This document shows positions 16,779 through 24,746 of a stretch of 64,000 nucleotides of DNA, piece after piece; within the stretch, counting starts at the first letter, position 1, and every line of letters starts with the position of its first letter. Below the pieces are notes generated by a model that did not search any database, was not told the DNA's origin, and saw only the letters and a program-made list of their open reading frames with translations. Source of the stretch: Pedobacter terrae (GTDB taxonomy: Bacteria; Bacteroidota; Bacteroidia; Sphingobacteriales; Sphingobacteriaceae); the NCBI RefSeq assembly GCF_900100705.1, contig NZ_FNCH01000005.1:1-64000 (forward strand). The letters are read 5' to 3'. Made by a program: the position numbers and the translations under genes.

Positions 16779-17246
16779 ATGATACAAAGAATACAATCTA
16801 TCTGGCTTTTTTTAGCGGCTTTAACCTTGGTTTTAATGCTTTTCTTACCAATTGCAACAAAAACAGTTGGTGGTTCTGAAGCCAAGATTTATACAAACGG
16901 TCTCCATCATTATCTTGAAGAAAAAACAGGAAAGACCTTAAATGCTGAAGTATTTTTACCCTTATTGATTACCAATATTGCAGTCGCATTACTCTGTTTC
17001 ATCAATATTTTCAATTACAAAAAAAGAAGTTTCCAAAAACGTTTCGCCATCGTTTCGATCATATTAATAGGTGGTTTTGCTTTTTGGTGCAGCATTTATG
17101 CAAAAGAACTTCCTGGCGGTATAGAAGGCGCAAATTTTGGTATTGGTGCTTACCTACCCGCTTTAGCAATTTTATTTGTTGTATTGGGTATTTTCGGCAT
17201 CAATAAAGATGAACGGCTGATCCGTTCTGCTGAAAGATTGAGATAG
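16779..17246 (+). CDS. DUF4293 membrane protein
   Basis: Small integral membrane protein, 155 residues, recognised as DUF4293, a Bacteroidota family of unknown function. Four hydrophobic segments are visible at about 8-27, 60-77, 88-104 and 123-142, with a KKRSFQKR basic loop between the second and third. The start MIQRIQSIWLFLAA is typical of the family. It is followed by a DUF4256 gene after 28 bp, so the two may be co-transcribed. No catalytic motif is visible. Confidence 0.8.
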   Translation: MIQRIQSIWLFLAALTLVLMLFLPIATKTVGGSEAKIYTNGLHHYLEEKTGKTLNAEVFLPLLITNIAVALLCFINIFNYKKRSFQKRFAIVSIILIGGFAFWCSIYAKELPGGIEGANFGIGAYLPALAILFVVLGIFGINKDERLIRSAERLR

Positions 17247-17274
17247 TTTAATTAGTTTCATAATTAAGAATCAG

Positions 17275-17823
17275 ATGTTATCTACAGATCAAACTAAGGG
17301 GTTGCTAGACATACTAAAGACCCGTTTCGAAAAAAACAGGAACTGGCACGAGGGACTGGAATGGCTAAATATACTAAATAAGTTAGAAGCCAATCCGCAG
17401 AAACTTTGGGCCCTAAATGAAATGGAAGAAACCGGCGGTGAACCGGATGTAGTTGATTTTGATGAAAAAACCGACACCTATCTTTTTTTCGATTGTGCTA
17501 CCGAAAGCCCAAAAGGACGTAGAAGTTTGTGTTATGATGCCGAAGCACTGGCATCAAGAAAAGAATATAAACCACAAGATAGCGCCATTAATCTGGCAAA
17601 TAATTGGGGCATAGAAGTTTTAACTGAAACACAATATCGTTATCTGCAGCAATTTGGCAAGTTTGACAGTAAAAGCTCTAGCTGGATTAAAACACCTGAT
17701 GATATTAGAAAGCTGGGTGGCGCATTGTTTTGCGACTATCGGTATGGGAAAGTTTTCACTTACCATAATGGGGCAGAATCTTATTATGCAGCGAGGGGTT
17801 TCAGAGCTTGTTTAAGCCTTTGA
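17275..17823 (+). CDS. DUF4256 protein
   Basis: Soluble protein of 182 residues recognised as DUF4256, found across bacteria, function unknown. Visible family features are the GLEWLNILNKLEANPQKLWA segment near 26, GGEPDVV near 53, YLFFDCATESPKGRRSLCYD near 68-87 and a C-terminal FCDYRYGKVFTYHNGAESYY region. No signal peptide or membrane helix. It starts 28 bp after the DUF4293 gene. Confidence 0.82.
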   Translation: MLSTDQTKGLLDILKTRFEKNRNWHEGLEWLNILNKLEANPQKLWALNEMEETGGEPDVVDFDEKTDTYLFFDCATESPKGRRSLCYDAEALASRKEYKPQDSAINLANNWGIEVLTETQYRYLQQFGKFDSKSSSWIKTPDDIRKLGGALFCDYRYGKVFTYHNGAESYYAARGFRACLSL

Positions 17824-18325
17824 TTTAAAATGGTTTTGAAAGATCTATCTTTCAGCATCTCAATTGCCTTTATATCCTAGATTGTTGGCATGTTGATAAA
17901 CGCTTTCATCAAAAAAACTGATTTTTATAATAAAAACCTAAATCTTCTTAATTTTATTAAAAGCGAAAAGGCAAAAAAAATTACTGGAATGCATATTTCA
18001 AATGGATTGTAAAAAACACCTTTTTCAGATTTTTCAATCAAAAACTTAAACTTAAAAGCAAGATCGAAAAAGCTGATTAATTAAATTACGTACTGAAATG
18101 ACAACATCCGAAATAGATCATTTAATTGCGTTTATCTTCGTGACTTGTTTCGCAATTGTTGCCTCTTACAATCTAAATTTAAATCTGCAGGTATCATCAT
18201 GTTTTTAAACGTGATGATGAATCTGTATCCGTCTTTACTGCAACAAGAAAATAAAAGACAAATAGATAGATTTATCAATAAATTTTAACAATTATCTTCA
18301 AAAACAGGTATTTAAAACGAAGACG
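17824..18325. other. 502-bp gap, nothing firm
   Basis: AT-rich spacer between two small DUF genes. It holds a 36-codon frame at 18098-18208 (+) with a hydrophobic centre (LIAFIFVTCFAIVA) but no promoter or family match that I can see, and no clear terminator hairpin. I do not call a gene here. Confidence 0.5.
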
Positions 18326-18691
18326 ATGAATGTAACACCCGCGCATAATGAAAAAATAGCCAAAATGACTTTTTCGTCTGTTTACCCACATTACGTTACA
18401 AAAGTGGAGAAAAAAGGAAGAACGGTTGAAGAGCTGCACCAAGTGATTAGCTGGTTAACTGGCTATAATGAAGAACAACTTCAACAATGTATCCAACAGA
18501 AAACAACCTTTAAAGATTTTTTTGCGCATGCGGATATACATCCGAGTGCGCATTTGATTACAGGCGTAATTTGTGGTTACAGAATCGAAGAAATTGAATA
18601 TACGCTGACCAGGCAAGTACGCTATTTAGACAAATTGGTTGATGAACTGGCCAAAGGCAAAACGATGGAGAAAATTTTAAGAGCCGGATAA
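18326..18691 (+). CDS. DUF2200 protein
   Basis: A 121-residue soluble protein recognised as DUF2200, a conserved family of unknown function. Typical stretches are [20 protein letters not shown] near 10-29, [10 protein letters not shown] near 47 and the ending MEKILRAG. The length matches the family. It stands alone between two long spacers and shows no signal peptide. Confidence 0.85.
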   Translation: MNVTPAHNEKIAKMTFSSVYPHYVTKVEKKGRTVEELHQVISWLTGYNEEQLQQCIQQKTTFKDFFAHADIHPSAHLITGVICGYRIEEIEYTLTRQVRYLDKLVDELAKGKTMEKILRAG

Positions 18692-18930
18692 ATTAAAACT
18701 GCATTTGATAAATTGGCCACAATCTTCATAAAGATTTACGAATCCGACCATTAAAATCAAAAGGTTTTTATTTTAGTAAATTTTCTGGGGAATTAAAGGC
18801 AGCAATTCGCGCCATATCAGCTACCCAATTTCCATTTCTCCTTTTTTATCTTTTATTTCTTCCTTATTTCCAAATATTTAGCCTAAAAAACTATTTACTT
18901 GATTCTCTGAGAAATACGAAATATTAATCG

Positions 18931-18938
18931 TACCTTTG
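18931..18938 (+). promoter_or_regulatory. -7 element of the DEAD-box helicase gene
   Basis: TACCTTTG fits TAnnTTTG and is followed by GC, as is usual in this group, 26 bases before the ATG at 18965. The nearest TTG upstream is 29 bases away, longer than the usual 19-21, so the -33 part is uncertain. The 273-bp spacer before it is otherwise featureless. Confidence 0.5.
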
Positions 18939-18964
18939 CGGCTCAATTAAAAATAAATAGACGA

Positions 18965-20875
18965 ATGACAAACCCATTTCAATTATTGGGGATAAGTGAT
19001 GACGTCGTTAATGCCGTAAAGGACCTTGGATTCGAAAATCCAACGCCGATTCAGGAGCAAAGTATTCCTGTACTGTTAGAAGGCACTAATGATTTTGTTG
19101 GTTTGGCCCAAACAGGAACAGGAAAAACAGCCGCATTTGGTTTGCCGCTGTTAGAACTAATCGATTTTAAAGTTAACAAACCACAGGCATTGATTTTATG
19201 CCCTACCCGTGAGTTATGCTTGCAGATCGCTAACGACCTTAAAAACTTTTCTAAAAACATTGCTAATGCCCACGTGGTTGCCGTTTACGGTGGCGCGAAC
19301 ATTATGCAACAACTACGCGAAATACGCCAAGGCGTTCAGATCGTAGTGGCCACGCCCGGCCGTATGTTGGATATCATTGGCCGTAAAGCCATTGATTTTT
19401 CAAATGTTAAATATGTGGTGCTTGATGAAGCTGACGAGATGTTGAACATGGGTTTCCAGGACGACATCAACGACATTTTATCAACCACTCCTGATGACAA
19501 AAAAACCTGGTTATTCTCGGCTACCATGCCAGCAGAAGTTCGCCGTATAGCTAAAAACTATATGGATAACCCTATAGAATTAACCATGGGCACCAAAAAC
19601 ACAGGTAATGTTAACATCGAACACGAATATTACATTGTTCGTGCCCGTGATAAATATGCTGCCTTAAAACGTATTGTAGATTTTAATCCTGAAATTTTTG
19701 CTGTAGTATTTTGTAAAACCAAATTGGATACACAAGATGTTGCCGAGCACTTAATTAAAGATGGTTACAATGCTGATGCTTTACACGGCGATTTATCGCA
19801 ACAACAACGTGATAAGGTAATGCAACGTTTCCGTGAGCGTAACATGCAATTATTAATTGCTACCGATGTTGCTGCACGTGGTATCGACGTAAACAACGTA
19901 ACGCACGTAATCAACTATTCTTTACCTGATGAAATTGAAAGTTATACCCACCGTTCAGGCCGTACTGGTCGTGCAGGTAAAACCGGTATCTCAATCTGTA
20001 TCATCAACTCTAAAGAAGTTGGAAAAATCCGTCAATTAGAGCGTATCATTGGTAAACAATTTACCAAAGCTGAGCTACCGACAGGATTTGATGTTTGCGA
20101 AAAACAACTATTCTCTTTAGTACATAAAGTACATAATGTAGAGGTTAACGAAGAGCAAATTGATCAGTACATTCCGCGCATTATGGATGAATTTAAAGAT
20201 TTATCTAAAGAGGATGTAATTAAACGTTTTGCTTCATTAGAATTTAACCGTTTCTTAGAATATTATTCCAAAGCTCCTGACTTAAATGCTGCTGTAGGTG
20301 ATGACCGTGGTGAAAGAGGTGAACGTGGCGAAAGACGCGGACGTGGTAGCGAAGGTTACACCCGCTTATTCATCAACCTGGGTTCTGTAGATGAGTTTAC
20401 CCGTGGAGATATGTTATCGTTTATCTGTAATAACGGAAAGATTGGTGGCAAGAGTGTTGGTAAAATTGATTTAAAAGGTGTTTTCTCTTTCTTTGAAGTT
20501 GAAGATGATGTTGCCGACAAAGTTTTTGAAGGCTTTAAATCAGTTGAATTTAACGGTCGCCAGGTACGTATCGAGAAAAGCGGAGATAGCGGTCGCGGTG
20601 AAGGTGCTGGCGAAAGACGCGGTGGCGGTGAAAGACGTGGCGGTGGTTTCGGTGGAGAACGCAGAAGCGGCGGCGGCGGTGGTTACCGTGGCGGAGGCGA
20701 CAGAAGAAGTTCTGGCGGCAGCGGAAGACGTGAAGGTGGAAACAGTGGTGGCGGTTTCAGAGATTTCTCTGGACGCAGCCGTGATGAAAAAGGTGGAAGC
20801 AGAGAAGGTGGAAGCGGACGTAGAGAAGGCGGAAACCGTGAAGGTGGAAGTGGCGAACGCCGTAAAAAATGGTAA
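18965..20875 (+). CDS. deaD: DEAD-box RNA helicase with DbpA-type domain and Gly/Arg tail
   Basis: ATP-dependent RNA helicase acting in ribosome assembly, cold growth or RNA decay. 636 residues: Q motif near 23-35 (FENPTPIQEQSIP), Walker A AQTGTGKT at 48-55, PTREL near 80, DEAD at 154-157, SAT at 185-187 and HRSGRTGRAG near 330. A DbpA-like RNA-binding domain follows at about 455-535 (YTRLFINLGSVDEFTRGDML). The last 95 residues are a disordered run of Gly, Arg, Ser and Glu with many RGG-like and RREGG repeats. Such tails bind RNA and promote phase separation in related helicases. The coding DNA of the tail is repetitive and purine-rich, so length changes by slippage are plausible. A strong terminator follows. 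Confidence 0.93.
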   Translation: MTNPFQLLGISDDVVNAVKDLGFENPTPIQEQSIPVLLEGTNDFVGLAQTGTGKTAAFGLPLLELIDFKVNKPQALILCPTRELCLQIANDLKNFSKNIANAHVVAVYGGANIMQQLREIRQGVQIVVATPGRMLDIIGRKAIDFSNVKYVVLDEADEMLNMGFQDDINDILSTTPDDKKTWLFSATMPAEVRRIAKNYMDNPIELTMGTKNTGNVNIEHEYYIVRARDKYAALKRIVDFNPEIFAVVFCKTKLDTQDVAEHLIKDGYNADALHGDLSQQQRDKVMQRFRERNMQLLIATDVAARGIDVNNVTHVINYSLPDEIESYTHRSGRTGRAGKTGISICIINSKEVGKIRQLERIIGKQFTKAELPTGFDVCEKQLFSLVHKVHNVEVNEEQIDQYIPRIMDEFKDLSKEDVIKRFASLEFNRFLEYYSKAPDLNAAVGDDRGERGERGERRGRGSEGYTRLFINLGSVDEFTRGDMLSFICNNGKIGGKSVGKIDLKGVFSFFEVEDDVADKVFEGFKSVEFNGRQVRIEKSGDSGRGEGAGERRGGGERRGGGFGGERRSGGGGGYRGGGDRRSSGGSGRREGGNSGGGFRDFSGRSRDEKGGSREGGSGRREGGNREGGSGERRKKW

Positions 20876-20897
20876 ATCACTAAACCAAATATTTTAC

Positions 20898-20931
20898 AAA
20901 CCGGTCTTGTTTATTCGAGGCCGGTTTTTTT
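20898..20931 (+). terminator. Terminator of deaD
   Basis: aaaccggtct (20898-20907) pairs with aggccggttt (20918-20927) over 10 positions with one G-U pair, around a 10-base loop, and runs into seven T residues (20925-20931). Confidence 0.85.
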
Positions 20932-20956
20932 ATGCAGTTTAATCATTTAAAAACGG

Positions 20957-21289
20957 TCAGGCCCAGGAAAAACGATCATACTTAATATTCTCAGCATCCA
21001 TGAATTCACCAAATAATGAATAAGCCTTATTTCCACTAAACTGAAGCTTCAAAGTGTGTAGCAAACCAGATCTGTCACCTTGCTCTAAATTGAATATTTC
21101 GTAAAATTTAGCAACTTCTTCCAATTCAATAGCATAGCAATACTCATAATCAGCATCTCCCCATATTTCTTTTACCGATTTACCAATATCATATCCATCA
21201 AAGTATAATTGGTTGTTCTCATTAAAATACAACTCCATAGATATTTTAATATCAGGCTTTTCCAGGTAAAATAAAGTTACTTTTTCCAA
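20957..21289 (-). CDS. Unrecognised 110-residue protein
   Basis: I do not recognise this family. The frame starts with TTG at 21289 (no ATG before it); an internal ATG at 21238 gives 93 residues. The protein is acidic and rich in Tyr and Phe, with LYFNENNQLYFDGYDIGKSV, then EIWGDADYEYCYAIELEEVAKFYEIF and a short C-terminal part. The pattern of alternating hydrophobic and charged residues and the lack of any signal suggest a small folded cytoplasmic protein; the general look resembles immunity-like or SMI1-type small proteins, but I see no diagnostic motif. It faces the deaD terminator and is separated from bshC by a 300-bp spacer. Confidence 0.55.
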   Translation of the reverse strand: MEKVTLFYLEKPDIKISMELYFNENNQLYFDGYDIGKSVKEIWGDADYEYCYAIELEEVAKFYEIFNLEQGDRSGLLHTLKLQFSGNKAYSLFGEFMDAENIKYDRFSWA

Positions 21290-21590
21290 GGGGTTTAGAT
21301 TATTTAATGGCCAATGCGCGTCATAAATTTATAGAAAATAACGCTTTTCCAGACCAGGAAAACATTATTTTAAAATAAATGCCTTTTAGAATGGTTTATT
21401 CAGGTGGATTTTACAGCTGCAGAATTACAGGCTGTACCTCTTGATAACAGTACTTTTTTTAAAGCAGATATTGATCTAAAAGTATATTTCATAAATTTAG
21501 CATTAAGGAAAGCAACTTTAATTATTTAACAATTGTAAAATAGTGGCGCGACTTTAAGATTATCCTTAAATTGCACTACTTTCGCAAATC
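21290..21590. other. 301-bp spacer with a possible decayed frame
   Basis: Between the 110-residue gene and bshC. A short plus-strand frame near 21395-21528 reads FIQVDFTAAELQAVPLDNST and continues to a stop, without an ATG or partner sequence; it may be a relic. The bshC promoter lies at the right end. Confidence 0.3.
21577..21584 (+). promoter_or_regulatory. bshC promoter -7 element
   Basis: TACTTTCG is one base away from TAnnTTTG. TTTA at 21553-21556 is placed 20 bases upstream as a -33 part. The ATG at 21591 is only 7 bases after the element, so the mRNA should be leaderless or nearly so. Confidence 0.5.
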
Positions 21591-23177
21591 ATGCAGGCAA
21601 AATACATTTCCTATCAGGAAACCGGTTCTTTTTCAAAACTGGTTTTAGATTACATCAACAACGAAGAGCAGCTTAAAGCTTTTTATAGTTACCGCCCTGA
21701 TATTGCGGGTTTAGCCAGCGCAATCGAACACAGAAATTTCCTTGGAAACCGGGCAACCCTCGTAAAGGTTCTGCAAGATCAATATCAGCATTTACAGCCC
21801 AATAAATCGGTTACTAAAAACATAGAACTATTAGCCCATGATAATACGTTTACAGTAACTACTGGTCACCAATTAAATCTATTTACAGGTCCACTTTATT
21901 TTATTTATAAAATTGTAACGACCATCAATTTAGCCATTGAGTTAAAAATGGCTCATCCCGATAAAAACTTTGTCCCGGTTTATTGGATGGCGACTGAGGA
22001 TCATGACTTCGAGGAAATCAACCATGTGAGTGTTGATGAAAAAAACATCAGCTGGATTCAGCAAACCAATGGTGCAACCGGAAGATTAAGCACCAAAACT
22101 GTTGCCGCGGCAGTAACCGCATACAAGGGATACCTTGGGATCTCGAAAAATGGAAAACGGATTGCCAAACTGGTAGAACAGGCTTATTTGCAACATGATA
22201 ATTTGGCTGATGCCACCCGTTTTTTAGTGAATAATTTATTCGAGAAGTATGGCTTAGTGATTGTAAATGCAGATGATACTCAATTAAAAAAGCAATTTGC
22301 AAATATCATTACCGAAGATATTATTCAGCATAACAGTGCAAGAAATATTGAAAACAGCTCTAAAAACCTTGAAGAATTGGGTTATAAAACACAGGTTAAC
22401 GGTAGGGATATTAATTTCTTTTACCTGATCGATAACCTTCGCGAACGCTTGATTTTTGAAGATGGCAAATATGTTGTCAACCACACCGAAATCAGTTTTA
22501 CTGAAGCTGAGTTAAAAGCCGAAATCGAATCACATCCTGAGCGGTTTAGCCCTAATGTAGTGATGCGGCCCATGTACCAGGAAGTTATTTTACCTAATAT
22601 TGCCTACATTGGTGGTGGTGCTGAAGTAGCTTACTGGATGCAGCTAAAAGCAAATTTCGATTACTATAAGGTAGATTTTCCGGTATTGTTGCTACGCAAT
22701 TCGGCTTTACTGATAGACAAACGCAGTGCAGAAAATCTGTACAGACTGGGCTTTTCATTAGAAGATATTTTTCTTCCGGTTGAAGAACTGAAAAACATCT
22801 GGGTAAAACGGAATACAACTGCCGAACTCAGTTTAGCGGATGAAACCCGCGCAATTAATAGCATTTTCGACCAAATTAAGTTAAATGCCTATAAAATAGA
22901 TAAAACCCTTTCTGTTTCTGCAGATACCGCAAAACAAAGAGCCAACCGCTTGTTAGCAAATCTGGAAAAGAAACTATTCAGAGCAGAAAAAAGAAAACAT
23001 GAAACGGCATTGCTGCAGATTGACAACGTAAAGAAGAGATTGTTCCCAAATGGCACATTGCAAGAAAGGATCTTGAATATTGCACCGATGTATGTAAATT
23101 ATGGAGAAGATTTCCTTTCCTCTTGCATAGAAAATTTTGAACCTTTGGGCGGCGATTTTACGATTTTATTGCCATAA
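21591..23177 (+). CDS. bshC: Bacillithiol biosynthesis cysteine-adding enzyme BshC
   Basis: Last step of bacillithiol synthesis: joins cysteine to glucosaminyl-malate. 528 residues, the normal length. The TTGHQLNLFTGPLYFIYKI block near 86-104 and PVYWMATEDHDFEEINHV near 128-145 are BshC hallmarks; a C-terminal coiled coil (about 440-490, rich in Lys, Glu, Arg and Leu) is also usual. Its presence says that this organism uses bacillithiol as low-molecular-weight thiol, as many Bacteroidota do; bshA and bshB are not in the window. It is likely a single-gene unit with a very short leader, followed by a short repeat. Confidence 0.93.
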   Translation: MQAKYISYQETGSFSKLVLDYINNEEQLKAFYSYRPDIAGLASAIEHRNFLGNRATLVKVLQDQYQHLQPNKSVTKNIELLAHDNTFTVTTGHQLNLFTGPLYFIYKIVTTINLAIELKMAHPDKNFVPVYWMATEDHDFEEINHVSVDEKNISWIQQTNGATGRLSTKTVAAAVTAYKGYLGISKNGKRIAKLVEQAYLQHDNLADATRFLVNNLFEKYGLVIVNADDTQLKKQFANIITEDIIQHNSARNIENSSKNLEELGYKTQVNGRDINFFYLIDNLRERLIFEDGKYVVNHTEISFTEAELKAEIESHPERFSPNVVMRPMYQEVILPNIAYIGGGAEVAYWMQLKANFDYYKVDFPVLLLRNSALLIDKRSAENLYRLGFSLEDIFLPVEELKNIWVKRNTTAELSLADETRAINSIFDQIKLNAYKIDKTLSVSADTAKQRANRLLANLEKKLFRAEKRKHETALLQIDNVKKRLFPNGTLQERILNIAPMYVNYGEDFLSSCIENFEPLGGDFTILLP

Positions 23178-23180
23178 AAT

Positions 23181-23206
23181 TAGTCCGGAGTCCGAAGTCC
23201 GCAGTC
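23181..23206. repeat. Short agtccg direct repeats
   Basis: agtccggagtccgaagtccgcagt-type sequence: three near-copies of an 8-base word in the 59-bp gap between bshC and the dehydrogenase gene. Such words are scattered through Pedobacter-like genomes in my recollection; function unknown. Confidence 0.4.
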
Positions 23207-23236
23207 AATCTTGATTATCGATACTTAATACCTAAT

Positions 23237-24322
23237 ATGAACTTCATCATCTTTACCGAAACCAAGCTCAGGGCTTTTACTTATAGCGTTTTTAAAAAAA
23301 TGGGCTGTTCTGATGAGCATGCCGATTTAGCGACCGATGTTTTGATCCGTTCAGATTTACGTGGAATCGACTCGCATGGCGTTGCACGTTTAAGTGGCTA
23401 TGTACGTCTTTGGGACAAGAAAAGAATTAATGCTAACCCGAACATTAAAATTGTACATGAAACCCCTACCACAGCAACAGTAGATGGCGATGCCGGATTG
23501 GGACTGGTAGTGGCGCCCTTTGCCATGCAAGTTGCTATCGAAAAAGCAGAAAAGTATGGTAGCGGCTGGGTATCGGTTAAAAATTCCAATCACTTCGGCA
23601 TAGCAGGTTACCATGCTTTAATGGCAATAGAAAAAGATATGATCGGCATCAGCATGACTAATGCAAGCCCTTTGGTTGCACCTACTTATGCCAACGAACG
23701 TTTGCTGGGCACTAACCCTATGTGTTATGCTTTCCCTGCGGGCAAATACCCACCGGTAATTGTCGATATGGCTACCGCAGCTGCTGCCAACGGAAAATTG
23801 GAAATTGCACAGCGTGCCAATAAAAGTGTTCCGGATGGTTGGGTTCAGGATAAAAGCGGAGAAAATTCGACTGACCCAAACGAATTAAAAAACGGTGGTT
23901 CGCTTCTTCCTTTAGGAAGCGATAAAGACCATGGTAGCCATAAAGGTTATGGATTGAGTGCAACCGTAGATATTTTATCGGCGGTATTATCCGGGGCAAA
24001 TTATGGTCCATGGGTACCGCCTTTCGTAGCGTTCCTTGAGCCATCGGCGAATCCGGTTGGTGAAGGACTTGGCCACTTTTTAGGCGCTATGCGTGTAGAT
24101 GGGTTCAGGCCAGCTGCTGACTTTAAAGATCATTTAGATAATTGGGTAGAACGCTTTAAAAGTGCAAAAACAATAGACCCCAATAAAAAGGTTATTATAC
24201 CAGGAGAGCCTGAGCATGAATTTGAACAGGAGAGAAAGATTGGTGGTATTCCGATCATTGATGTGGTGGTAAAGGATCTGAATGAACTTGCTGTGAAATT
24301 GGGTTTAGAAGAATTAAAATAG
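23237..24322 (+). CDS. Malate/L-lactate dehydrogenase family (Ldh2) oxidoreductase
   Basis: NAD(P)-dependent 2-hydroxyacid oxidoreductase of the fold shared by YlbC, YiaK, ComC and sulfolactate dehydrogenases, not of the classic Rossmann MDH. 361 residues. Signatures: LIRSDLRGIDSHGVARL near 37-53, VKNSNHFGIAGYH near 115-127 with the catalytic His, LLGTNPMCYAFP near 155, and SHKGYGLS near 235. The substrate within the family (malate, lactate, ureidoglycolate, diketogulonate) cannot be read from these motifs. It is a single gene on the plus strand; no partner genes suggest a pathway. Confidence 0.85.
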   Translation: MNFIIFTETKLRAFTYSVFKKMGCSDEHADLATDVLIRSDLRGIDSHGVARLSGYVRLWDKKRINANPNIKIVHETPTTATVDGDAGLGLVVAPFAMQVAIEKAEKYGSGWVSVKNSNHFGIAGYHALMAIEKDMIGISMTNASPLVAPTYANERLLGTNPMCYAFPAGKYPPVIVDMATAAAANGKLEIAQRANKSVPDGWVQDKSGENSTDPNELKNGGSLLPLGSDKDHGSHKGYGLSATVDILSAVLSGANYGPWVPPFVAFLEPSANPVGEGLGHFLGAMRVDGFRPAADFKDHLDNWVERFKSAKTIDPNKKVIIPGEPEHEFEQERKIGGIPIIDVVVKDLNELAVKLGLEELK

Positions 24323-24574
24323 CTTCATTTAACCACAAAGGGCGCTGAGAAGAAAGCGCTAAGTTCGCAAAGTTGGGTGTGGCAATTCTAAATCTTTCAA
24401 GTCTGCTAGCATAGAAAGAATCTATCAGTCCGGCCATCATTTTCGCACAGCGTATAGAAATTTGTGTTTTCCGTGTTTCTGCGGCAAAAATATTTAGGCG
24501 AATTTATCATTCATTTCACGACTTCGACATTAGATCCTGAAATAAATTACAAACGACAGATTTCCATAGAAAAG
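24323..24574. other. Spacer with rRNA-like decayed repeat words
   Basis: The first part (aaccacaaagggcgctgagaa then aaagcgctaagttcgcaaag) belongs to the 'accacagag/gcgcaaag' dispersed repeat type also seen at 43649-43975. The rest shows nothing I can name. Confidence 0.35.
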
Positions 24575-24663
24575 TCGCCATTGCGAGGCACGAAGCAATC
24601 TTAATGCGTTCGCTAGTAGCGAAAGTTGTAGGATTGCTTCGTCGTTCCTCCTCGCAATGACGA
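24575..24663. repeat. Long nested-hairpin repeat (cattgcgagg / gaagcaatc type), copy 1
   Basis: The outer arms tcgccattgcgagg (24575-24588) and cctcgcaatgacga (24650-24663) pair with one mismatch; the next arms acgaagcaatc (24590-24600) and gattgcttcgt (24632-24642) pair perfectly; inside lies a ttcgct-agt-agcgaa hairpin. A second element with the same outer word lies at 60031-60101. This is a mobile-looking intergenic repeat family; it is followed by the terminator of the GH29-GH3 genes. Confidence 0.75.
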
Positions 24664-24674
24664 AAAACAAAAAA

Positions 24675-24701
24675 GCCGCAGATTTAATCAGAATCTGCGG
24701 C
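24675..24701 (-). terminator. Terminator of the GH29-GH3 operon
   Basis: gccgcagatt (24675-24684) and aatctgcggc (24692-24701) form a perfect 10-bp stem with a 7-base loop; the minus strand continues with six T residues and a second T run. Confidence 0.9.
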
Positions 24702-24746
24702 AACTGTTACGTAATATGATTTATACCCAATAATCAAGATGTATTT

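Noticed and set aside
18098..18208. 36-codon frame in the spacer before the DUF2200 gene
   Set aside because: Hydrophobic centre but no promoter, terminator or known relative; not enough to call a gene.
19266..19280. cacgtg core inside the helicase gene as a parS candidate
   Set aside because: Only the six central bases match; the flanks do not form the palindrome.
20683..20880. Minus-strand Pro/Leu/Ser-rich frame
   Set aside because: Complement of the Gly/Arg repeat DNA of the helicase tail; compositional artefact.
20478..20942. 154-codon plus-strand frame in the helicase gene
   Set aside because: It is a shifted frame through the helicase's low-complexity tail; the Val/Ala/Glu-rich product has no independent support.
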